From: Casimicrobiaceae bacterium
GTDB taxonomy: Bacteria > Pseudomonadota > Gammaproteobacteria > Burkholderiales > Casimicrobiaceae
DNA length: 5,137 nt
Assembly (NCBI GenBank): GCA_955652025.1
Contig: CATPAO010000195.1
Coordinates: forward strand, 1 to 5,137
Direction of reading: 5' to 3'
Shown in pieces: positions 1 through 5,137 of this stretch. Made by a program: the position numbers and the translations under genes. The notes under the pieces are model-generated. The model ran no database searches. It saw only the letters and a program-made list of their open reading frames with translations, and was not told where the DNA came from. Position 1 is the stretch's first letter. The number at the start of each line of letters is the position of its first letter.

Positions 1-56
1 AAAATTGCGCCGGCGGTTTCCGGCATCGGATCAATGTCTTGCCACCGCTCGCCCAT
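1..56 (-). CDS. Possible 5' end of a divergent gene, partial (runs off left edge)
   Basis: On the minus strand an ATG at 56-54 opens a frame that stays open to the left edge, 18 complete codons. It begins MGERWQDIDPMPETAGAI, with a second in-frame ATG at 26-24. A head-to-head gene would explain why the spacer before xseA is rich in inverted repeats. I recognise no family in these residues, no clear Shine-Dalgarno sequence precedes either ATG, and so short an open stretch is easily due to chance in GC-rich DNA. This is a guess about a gene that would lie mostly outside the window. Confidence 0.17.
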   Translation of the reverse strand, partial: MGERWQDIDPMPETAGAI

Positions 57-59
57 GCA

Positions 60-74
60 GGAAACAACGTTTCC
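60..74. repeat. Interrupted palindrome GGAAAC-AAC-GTTTCC
   Basis: Two perfect 6-base arms (60-65 and 69-74) are separated by 3 bases. The 15-base dyad lies immediately before the possible divergent ATG at 56 and about 130 bases upstream of the xseA start. Its size fits a binding site for a dimeric regulator, but no regulator can be named and a 6-base arm may arise by chance. Confidence 0.4.
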
Positions 75-115
75 ACTGGTGTATTTGACAGGACGATGAC
101 GACCGCGTGACCATA

Positions 116-152
116 CCAAAACATTTGTCCGTCCTGGACAAACACGTTTTGG
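116..152. repeat. Nested inverted repeat in the xseA upstream region
   Basis: The inner dyad is TTTGTCC (124-130), a 5-base centre GTCCT, and GGACAAA (136-142). An outer dyad, CCAAAAC (116-122) with GTTTTGG (146-152), encloses it, separated by one base on the left and three on the right. Together 14 base pairs can form with only a small internal loop. No T-run follows on either strand, so it does not look like an intrinsic terminator. It could be an operator or, if transcribed, a leader hairpin. The A+T-rich arms stand out from the GC-rich surroundings. Confidence 0.6.
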
Positions 153-164
153 GTCTTGCGATGT

Positions 165-182
165 CGAAGCGTTCCGGCTTCG
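165..182 (+). repeat. Small hairpin just before the xseA ribosome binding site
   Basis: CGAAGC (165-170) and GCTTCG (177-182) are perfect complements around the 6-base loop GTTCCG. The hairpin ends ten bases before the Shine-Dalgarno sequence at 193. If the xseA transcript starts upstream of it, it would sit in the 5' leader and could influence stability or ribosome access. No T-run follows, so termination is unlikely. Confidence 0.4.
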
Positions 183-192
183 TTTGACGCCC

Positions 193-199
193 AAGGGGA
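193..199 (+). promoter_or_regulatory. Ribosome binding site of xseA
   Basis: AAGGGGA is a purine-rich Shine-Dalgarno-like sequence five bases before the ATG at 205. It decides between possible starts: the in-frame TTG at 184 would place this sequence inside the coding region, and the ATG at 220 would be too far from it. Confidence 0.65.
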
Positions 200-204
200 A
201 TCGC

Positions 205-1551
205 ATGACACCCGATTCGATGCCGACCCGACTCGCGGCACCGGTGCTGCCGGTGTCACTGCTCGTTTCATCGGCGCGGCTCCTGCTGGAGCGGCATCTC
301 GGCCTCATTTGGGTCGCGGGAGAAGTCTCCGGCTATACGCGCGCCGCGTCCGGACACATGTACTTCACGCTCAAGGACGCCACGGCGCAGGTCCGCTGCG
401 TGTTTTTCCGCACGAAATCGCAGGGTCTCGCATTCGTCATGCGCGACGGGTTGGCCGTCGAGGTCCGCGCCACGCCGTCGATTTACGAAGCGCGCGGCGA
501 ATTCCAGCTCAATGTCGACAACGTCCGCATCGCCGGGCAAGGCGCGCTCTATGAGCGCTTCCTGCGCCTCAAGGAAAAGCTCGAAGCGGCAGGCTGGTTT
601 GCCGACGCGCGCAAGCGGTCCCTTCCCGCCTATCCGCGCGTCGTCGGTATCGTCACTTCGACTCGCGCCGCCGCGTTGTCCGATGTGTTGACGACGCTCA
701 CCCGCCGTTGGCCCGCGCTGGCGATCGTCGTCTATCCGACGGCGGTGCAAGGCGAAGCGGCCGCGAAGGAAATCGCCGCCGCGATCGTCGCCGCGAACGC
801 GCACGCGAAGGCCGACGTCCTGATTGTCTGCCGCGGCGGTGGGTCGCTCGAGGATTTGTGGGCATTCAACGAAGAGGCCGTCGCGCGCGCGGTGTTCGAA
901 TCGGCGCTGCCGGTCGTATCGGGCGTCGGGCACGAGACCGATTTCACGATCTGCGACTTCGTTGCCGACGCGCGCGCGCCCACGCCCACGGCCGCTGCCG
1001 CGCTGGTCGTCGCCGACCGCGCCACCGTCCTGCACAAGCTGCAGCAAGTGGCGCGCCGCCTTGCGCGAAACGCGGACCACGATCTCGCCTCGCGCATGCA
1101 ACGGCTCGATTTGGTCGCGCGCCGGCTGATCCACCCGGCGGCGAGGCTCGCGCAGCAGCGGGAGCGCGCCGTGGCGCTGGCCGAACGGCTCGCGCGAGCG
1201 TGGCGACTCTCACGCAGCGCCGATCAGATCAACATTGCCACGCTATCGCAAAGGATGTTGCGCGAGTTGCGCGCGCCGCCGCCACAACGCACGCACGTGG
1301 TTCGCGCGCTGGGGGCCTGGCAACGCGCTGGGCGCGCGACGCCCGACCGTCGTATCACGCGCGTCGCGGCGCTCGGCCAGAACCTGGCGCACCTGAATCC
1401 CCATGCGGTGCTCGAACGCGGATACGCGATCGTCACCGCGGAGGGTGGGACAGTCATTCACGATGCGGCACAAGTCGCGCCGCAAGACGATGTCACGCTG
1501 ACATTCGCGCGCGGCCGCGCCGGCGCGACGATTACGCGCCGTGAAGCGTGA
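205..1551 (+). CDS. xseA: Exodeoxyribonuclease VII large subunit
   Basis: XseA is the catalytic subunit of exonuclease VII. With several copies of the small subunit XseB it degrades single-stranded DNA from both ends into oligonucleotides, in cytosolic DNA repair. The 448-residue product has the usual family length. An N-terminal OB-fold covers about residues 13-115, with the hallmark SGHMYFTLKD at 49-58. The catalytic domain follows: D160 in the AAALSDVL segment, R210 in CRGGGSLEDLW, and H243 and D246 in GVGHETDFT. These correspond, with a constant offset of five, to E. coli D155, R205, H238 and D241, reported as important for activity, so the enzyme looks intact. A helical, Arg/Ala-rich region leads to the conserved C-terminal segment LNPHAVLERGYAIV. 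The ATG at 205 is chosen because of the AAGGGGA upstream; a TTG at 184 is possible. xseB is not in the window. The last 20 bases overlap the convergent acetyltransferase gene. Confidence 0.96.
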   Translation: MTPDSMPTRLAAPVLPVSLLVSSARLLLERHLGLIWVAGEVSGYTRAASGHMYFTLKDATAQVRCVFFRTKSQGLAFVMRDGLAVEVRATPSIYEARGEFQLNVDNVRIAGQGALYERFLRLKEKLEAAGWFADARKRSLPAYPRVVGIVTSTRAAALSDVLTTLTRRWPALAIVVYPTAVQGEAAAKEIAAAIVAANAHAKADVLIVCRGGGSLEDLWAFNEEAVARAVFESALPVVSGVGHETDFTICDFVADARAPTPTAAAALVVADRATVLHKLQQVARRLARNADHDLASRMQRLDLVARRLIHPAARLAQQRERAVALAERLARAWRLSRSADQINIATLSQRMLRELRAPPPQRTHVVRALGAWQRAGRATPDRRITRVAALGQNLAHLNPHAVLERGYAIVTAEGGTVIHDAAQVAPQDDVTLTFARGRAGATITRREA

Positions 1552-2083
1552 TCGCCCCGAAAGCGCAACCACAAGACAACGAGAACACGCGATCATTGGG
1601 TTCGACTTGGCCGAGCGGGTAATGCGCAGGGGCAACCTCGCCGAAGCCTAGCCGCATCAGCAGCCGGATGGAGCGGACGTTTTGCGGATCGACCGTCGCG
1701 AAGAGCGCAGTGACTCCGATTTCCTGGACAAGGTACGGCAACGCGGCCTGACAGGCTTCAAATGCCACGCCCCGACCCCAGTGCTCGGGCGCGAGGGCAA
1801 ACGCGAAATCGGCGGTGAGCGCTGGGTAAATCGTGGCCTGCACGAAGCCAACGCATTCCCCCGAGTTGAGGCGCACGATCCAATTCAGCCATTGCTCGCG
1901 CTTATCGATGGATCGTCCCCGCTCAAGTTGAGTGTAACGCTCCCGCAGCGCAGCCGCCGACGACGGTGGTTGCCCCGGTATGCAGTTGTAGATCGCCGGA
2001 GCCGACATCGGCTCGAACATTTCCTCGGCATGTGCCGCGACGAGGGGCTCGAGGCGCAGTGCGCTCGAAGCAATCGCGACCAT
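1532..2083 (-). CDS. GNAT-family N-acetyltransferase, RimJ/RimL type
   Basis: The 183-residue protein is a predicted acetyl-CoA-dependent acetyltransferase of the GNAT fold (Acetyltransf_3, RimJ/RimL-like). It starts with the typical ALRLEPLVAAHAEEMF. The acyl-CoA pyrophosphate-binding loop is visible as PEHWGRGVAFEA (99-110), and the family's C-terminal hallmark as VDPQNVRSIRLLMRLGF (131-147), where N135 and S138 are the usual conserved polar residues. The acceptor cannot be told from sequence; relatives modify ribosomal protein N-termini, antibiotics or small metabolites. I place the start at the ATG at 2083-2081 because the fold begins directly after it. A GTG at 2137 would add 18 polar residues and overlap the cupin stop, but neither start has a good Shine-Dalgarno sequence. 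It lies 44 bases after the cupin gene on the same strand, so co-transcription is likely. Its 3' end overlaps xseA tail to tail. Confidence 0.88.
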   Translation of the reverse strand: MVAIASSALRLEPLVAAHAEEMFEPMSAPAIYNCIPGQPPSSAAALRERYTQLERGRSIDKREQWLNWIVRLNSGECVGFVQATIYPALTADFAFALAPEHWGRGVAFEACQAALPYLVQEIGVTALFATVDPQNVRSIRLLMRLGFGEVAPAHYPLGQVEPNDRVFSLSCGCAFGAITLHGA

Positions 2084-2107
2084 CGTGTCGTCGCTGCGCC
2101 TAATGGC

Positions 2108-2131
2108 CTGGTGGCCGTTACGGGCCACTAG
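2108..2131 (-). repeat. Stem-loop at the cupin stop codon
   Basis: GTGGCC (2111-2116) and GGCCAC (2123-2128) pair perfectly around a 6-base loop. Two more pairs beyond one mismatch extend the stem to 2108 and 2131. In the minus-strand transcript it spans the cupin TAG (2130-2128) and ends about 24 bases before the preferred acetyltransferase ATG. No T-run follows, so it is not a standard terminator. It might stabilise the upstream message or affect translation of the next gene, or be chance. Confidence 0.4.
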
Positions 2132-2490
2132 ACCCACAGGTCGCTCGGCGCCGTGAGCGCACCCCCCGCGTCGCCGGTATTAACGACGCCGCGGGGCTCG
2201 ATCAGCAGGGCATGACATTCCGATTTGGCGCGCGTGATGTGTTCGCGACCCCTGGGAATGACAAACATCTCGCCGGCGCCGACAACGACGGGGCCGTCAC
2301 GAAAGGCGATCTCCATCTCACCATGCAGAACGATGAACACCTCGTCGGTATCGGCGTGACGGTGCCATACGAATTCGCCTTGAAATTTCACCAACTTGAA
2401 CTGATAGTCGTTCATCTCCGCGATTACGCGCGGCGCCCAATGATCGTGAAATTTCGCGAGCTTCTCGCCAAGATTGATTGCGCGCTGCAT
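2128..2490 (-). CDS. Small single-domain cupin protein
   Basis: This 120-residue protein is one cupin beta-barrel of the mannose-6-phosphate-isomerase-like small cupins (COG0662 type). Both cupin motifs are complete. Motif 1 is [16 protein letters not shown] (42-57), giving metal ligands H43, H45 and E50. Motif 2 is [12 protein letters not shown] (73-84), giving H84. A metal-binding, probably cytosolic protein is therefore expected; there is no signal peptide or membrane segment. The C-terminal stretch [13 protein letters not shown] (98-110) is typical of this subgroup, as I remember it. Its ligand or reaction is unknown: such cupins may be isomerases, dioxygenases or sugar or effector binders. 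The ATG at 2490 is chosen because the conserved region starts shortly after it; an AGAGAA lies 11 bases upstream, a weak and distant ribosome binding site. It is 72 bases downstream of aroC and 44 bases upstream of the acetyltransferase gene, all on the same strand. Confidence 0.9.
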   Translation of the reverse strand: MQRAINLGEKLAKFHDHWAPRVIAEMNDYQFKLVKFQGEFVWHRHADTDEVFIVLHGEMEIAFRDGPVVVGAGEMFVIPRGREHITRAKSECHALLIEPRGVVNTGDAGGALTAPSDLWV

Positions 2491-2562
2491 TTTGATTGCG
2501 GTTCTCTATTTAGTAAGGGCAGAAACGGGTGACGAGTCATCGCGTGCCCGGTTGAACGCCCA

Positions 2563-3729
2563 CTAAGCCTCGTCGGGATCGGGATCATCGACCGGCGCCG
2601 CACCGTGGCGGCGCGCGGCGATCGCTTCGGCGGGCGCCGCGGCCGCAATTGCCGGTGTCGTGTGCGCAACGTCCGCATTTTGCGCGCGATGACGAAGCGC
2701 ATGATCCATCAACACGATCGCGAGCATCGCCTCGGCGATCGGCGTCGCCCGAATGCCGACGCAGGGGTCGTGCCGGCCATGCGTATTGACGATCACGGGC
2801 TGGCCCCGTTTGTCGATCGAGTGCCGATCCAGGCGGATCGACGACGTCGGCTTCACCGCGATGGCGACCACGATATCCTGCCCGGTCGAAATGCCGCCGA
2901 GAATGCCGCCGGCGTGGTTGGAGAGAAATCCCTCCGGCGCCATCTCGTCCGAATGCTCGGTGCCCATCTGCGCCACGGCGGCAAAACCTGCGCCGATCTC
3001 GACACCCTTGACCGCGTTGATGCTCATCATCGCGTGCGCGATGTCGGCGTCGAGCTTGTCGTCGACCGGCTCGCCCCAGCCGACCGGCACGCCGGACGCC
3101 ACGACCTCGATACGCGCGCCGCAGGAATCGCCGGATTTACGCAACGCGTCCATGAAGTGCTCAAGTGCCTCGACGCACGACGCATTGGCGACGAAAAACG
3201 GATTCGCGTCGACGTGCGACCAATCCTCGAACGCGATGACGTTCGGGCCGAGGTGCGTCAAATGGCCGCGGATCGAGACGCCGCAGCACTCGGCCAGCCA
3301 TTTCCGCCCGATCGCGCCCGCCGCGACACGCACGGCGGTCTCGCGCGCGGATTGCCGACCGCCGCCGCGATAGTCGCGAATGCCGTATTTGCGCCAGTAC
3401 GTGTAATCGGCGTGACCGGGGCGAAACGTGTCGGCGATGTTCGCGTAATCCTTGCTGCGCTGATCCTCATTGCGGATGAGGAGCGCAATCGGCGTGCCGG
3501 TCGTGCGGCCTTCGAAGACACCGGACAGAATCTCGACGGTGTCGGGTTCGCGCCGCTGCGTGACGTGGCGCGAAGTTCCGGGACGACGGCGATCCAGATC
3601 GCGCTGGATGTCCGCTTCCGAAAGCGCGAGCCCGGGCGGGCAACCGTCGACAACGCAGCCGATCGCGGGTCCGTGCGATTCGCCGAACGACGTGACGCAA
3701 AACAGCCGGCCGAGCGTGTTCCCGGACAT
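2563..3729 (-). CDS. aroC: Chorismate synthase
   Basis: AroC converts 5-enolpyruvylshikimate-3-phosphate to chorismate by anti-1,4 elimination of phosphate, needing reduced FMN. It is the last shikimate-pathway step, feeding aromatic amino acids, folate and quinones, in the cytosol. The 388-residue product shows all three family signatures: TFGESHG-like [11 protein letters not shown] (14-24), the region RPGHADYTY (103-111) leading to [14 protein letters not shown] (118-131), and [18 protein letters not shown] (318-335). The catalytic histidines are expected to be H19 and H106. Cofactor-site segments such as [12 protein letters not shown] and KPTSSI are also present. The frame is open 71 codons further upstream, but [10 protein letters not shown] is the standard N-terminus, so the ATG at 3729-3727 is the start. 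No Shine-Dalgarno sequence precedes it. The last roughly 35 residues (354-388) form an Ala/Pro/Asp-rich tail, about 27 longer than in E. coli AroC (361 aa). Confidence 0.97.
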   Translation of the reverse strand: MSGNTLGRLFCVTSFGESHGPAIGCVVDGCPPGLALSEADIQRDLDRRRPGTSRHVTQRREPDTVEILSGVFEGRTTGTPIALLIRNEDQRSKDYANIADTFRPGHADYTYWRKYGIRDYRGGGRQSARETAVRVAAGAIGRKWLAECCGVSIRGHLTHLGPNVIAFEDWSHVDANPFFVANASCVEALEHFMDALRKSGDSCGARIEVVASGVPVGWGEPVDDKLDADIAHAMMSINAVKGVEIGAGFAAVAQMGTEHSDEMAPEGFLSNHAGGILGGISTGQDIVVAIAVKPTSSIRLDRHSIDKRGQPVIVNTHGRHDPCVGIRATPIAEAMLAIVLMDHALRHRAQNADVAHTTPAIAAAAPAEAIAARRHGAAPVDDPDPDEA

Positions 3730-3760
3730 GGGACAAATCGAGTGGTGCGGGGGTGAATCG

Positions 3761-3789
3761 ACTATAGCATGGGGTCCCGGGCGTAACAC
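3761..3789 (-). promoter_or_regulatory. Predicted aroC promoter with extended -10
   Basis: Reading the minus strand, TATAGT (3766-3761) matches the sigma-70 -10 consensus at five of six bases and is preceded by TGC, giving an extended -10 element. GTGTTA (3789-3784) lies 17 bases upstream and matches the -35 consensus at only three positions, which an extended -10 can tolerate. Transcription would start near 3754, leaving a leader of about 25 bases before the aroC ATG. It is the best promoter I see in the gap after the DUF3999 gene. Confidence 0.45.
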
Positions 3790-3815
3790 TGCGCGCCACG
3801 AAGCGATGTAACGCG

Positions 3816-5137
3816 CTAGGACGACTCGGGCGGTGCGTCGTTGCCGCCGTCGGTCGAAGCGGGCGGCGCACGCCGCATCTGCTGCGACAGCGAGAGCGCC
3901 ATCCAGCCGAGCACGATCGACGCGAGCGCCAAGCTGCCCCACAGCAACCAGCGCTTCGTGTCGACCGGTGCGTCGAGTGCATGACCCGCGGGTGCCGCGT
4001 TCGGCACGCCGGTGCCCGCAAGCGGAAACCTCGTCAATGGCGGACTCGCGCGGTCGTAACCCGGCACCAGCGTTTCGATCGGCAGCGCGGCCGGCACGGC
4101 ACGCGCGCTACCGTAGGCGAGCTCGAACGGCCCGTTGCCGCGCGCGGCGAAAACGATCGTTCCCGAAGAGTAGCCGGCCGACAACTGCGGCGACTTGGCA
4201 GCGACGACGCCAGCTTTCGGATCGACGATGATTTGCCAGTAGCGATAGTCGCCGCCGTGAATCGCCAGCGGCGGATTGGTGGCTTCGCCGCCTTCCTGAC
4301 GCACGCGGTAGAAAACCGCTGCCGCGATCGGCCGCCATTCATCCTTCGTCGTCGCGCGCACGAACACCTGCGCCGGCGCCACGGTGTTTTGCTCGGTCAA
4401 CGCCAATGTGATGCGATCGACCGGAAACGTGCCGCCGAGATCGAACGTATACGCATTTGCGTGCTCGGAGTCCGTCACGCCGGCCACATCACGCCACTGG
4501 CGCGGCGCTTCGACGGCGCGATCGGCGAACTCGCCGCGCACGGAGGTTAGTTCCAGCGCCGGCCGCGATGCCTCGAACGTCAGGCGCAGATACTTGGCAG
4601 GCTCGGACGGCAATTCAATACGATCGCGCGTCAAGCGACGCCCACCGAACTCGAGCTCGACCAACGGCGCCGAGACGACATTGCGCCATGCCGCGAGATT
4701 GTCGCTCGCCTCCACGCGCACTTGCGTGGTGACGTTGGCGCCGGCCGGCAGCGGCAACGTGAGTGCCGAGAGCGGCTCCTTGAGATCGCTCGCATCGATC
4801 AGGTATCCCGCGAGGCGCTCCGACGGAACCCCCTTGCCATCACGGGTGGCGAGGTCGACCGTGGTGCCTGCCGCGTCGCGCCTGAGCGCGATCGCAATGT
4901 CGCCGAGATCGCGCCGTCCAGTCTCGACCCGCAGGGGGAACAACGGCAGCGCGACCGCGGCCGCCGCCTCGCGCGCGGCCGCCGCACGCGGCATGAACGC
5001 GAAGGCCACCGGCGCGCCGTCCGCGTTAAAGATGCGCACGTCGCCCAAGTCGCGGCGTACGGCGCCTTCGTAGACCTGCGCCGGGAGCTCGACTCTAAAA
5101 AACGCGGCGTCGCCGGCGGTCGTGAGCGGCAGATGAT
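3816..5137 (-). CDS. DUF3999 family protein, membrane-anchored, 5' end missing
   Basis: The reading frame is open from the right edge to the TAG at 3818-3816, so 439 residues are visible and the N-terminus lies beyond the window. The first residues, around [29 protein letters not shown], match the opening strand region of DUF3999 proteins just after their signal peptide, so little is missing. The body is beta-rich, with an Ala-rich patch near visible residues 48-62, a discoidin-like look in segments such as [10 protein letters not shown] and [10 protein letters not shown], and Trp/Tyr-rich YRYWQIIVD. One transmembrane helix, [21 protein letters not shown] (396-416 of the visible part), preceded by KR, is followed by a 23-residue tail with MRR. 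This suggests a periplasmic domain anchored by its C-terminus. The function is unknown. In relatives a DUF2339 polytopic protein is often the neighbour and may lie just upstream, outside the window. The apparent start at 5048 is an internal TTG. Confidence 0.88.
   Translation of the reverse strand, partial: HLPLTTAGDAAFFRVELPAQVYEGAVRRDLGDVRIFNADGAPVAFAFMPRAAAAREAAAAVALPLFPLRVETGRRDLGDIAIALRRDAAGTTVDLATRDGKGVPSERLAGYLIDASDLKEPLSALTLPLPAGANVTTQVRVEASDNLAAWRNVVSAPLVELEFGGRRLTRDRIELPSEPAKYLRLTFEASRPALELTSVRGEFADRAVEAPRQWRDVAGVTDSEHANAYTFDLGGTFPVDRITLALTEQNTVAPAQVFVRATTKDEWRPIAAAVFYRVRQEGGEATNPPLAIHGGDYRYWQIIVDPKAGVVAAKSPQLSAGYSSGTIVFAARGNGPFELAYGSARAVPAALPIETLVPGYDRASPPLTRFPLAGTGVPNAAPAGHALDAPVDTKRWLLWGSLALASIVLGWMALSLSQQMRRAPPASTDGGNDAPPESS

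Noticed and set aside
9..24. GCCGG-N6-CCGGC inverted repeat at the left edge
   Set aside because: Short all-G/C arms are expected often in GC-rich DNA. There is no T-run, and the flank is cut by the window edge.
85..90. Perfect -35 hexamer TTGACA upstream of xseA
   Set aside because: No acceptable -10 lies 16-18 bases downstream on the same strand. The nearest candidates match poorly or are 21 or more bases away, so I do not call a promoter.
268..1134. 288-codon open frame on the minus strand opposite xseA
   Set aside because: It is antisense to the conserved OB-fold and catalytic region of xseA, and its Arg-rich product resembles no family.
1682..2131. 149-codon plus-strand frame opposite the acetyltransferase gene
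   Set aside because: It is the antisense shadow of a gene with clear GNAT motifs. The translation is charged and shows no domain.
2530..2539. TGAC-GA-GTCA palindrome between aroC and the cupin gene
   Set aside because: Four-base arms are too short to stand out from chance, and no matching regulator or second copy is evident.
2605..3756. 383-codon open frame on the plus strand opposite aroC
   Set aside because: It lies entirely antisense to a well conserved gene. Its product is Arg/Ala/Asp-rich with no recognisable motif, which is typical of shadow frames in GC-rich DNA.
3730..3942. 71-codon upstream extension of the aroC frame
   Set aside because: The family starts at MSGNTLG. The extension is Arg/Ala-rich, overlaps the DUF3999 3' end and crosses the predicted promoter.
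4384..5073. 229-codon plus-strand frame opposite the DUF3999 gene
   Set aside because: It is Ser/Arg/Ala-rich without motifs and lies antisense to a frame that matches a known family over its whole length.

Overview
The window is an ordinary GC-rich chromosomal segment that looks proteobacterial. The AroC and XseA sequences, with a DUF3999 protein beside them, suggest a betaproteobacterium near the Burkholderiales. This is a judgement from remembered family sequences, not a search. No transposase, integrase, phage gene, CRISPR array, tRNA or rRNA is visible.

Layout: bases 1-204 are a spacer upstream of xseA. It carries three perfect or nearly perfect inverted repeats and possibly the first codons of a divergent minus-strand gene leaving the left edge. 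xseA (exonuclease VII large subunit, 205-1551) is the only convincing plus-strand gene. It runs tail to tail into a minus-strand cluster, overlapping the first gene by 20 bases. Read in its own direction, from right to left, the cluster is a DUF3999 membrane-anchored protein (5' end outside the window), aroC (chorismate synthase), a small single-domain cupin and a GNAT acetyltransferase of the RimJ/RimL type.

The genes do not form one pathway. xseA serves DNA repair and aroC is the last step of the shikimate pathway. The cupin and GNAT are compact enzymes of unknown substrate that may be co-transcribed. An extended -10 promoter lies in the 86-base gap before aroC, so aroC is probably expressed independently of the DUF3999 gene.

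I found no evidence for an undescribed multi-gene system. The most interesting non-coding signal is the nested dyad at 116-152 in the xseA leader. The least understood protein is the DUF3999 member at the right edge.
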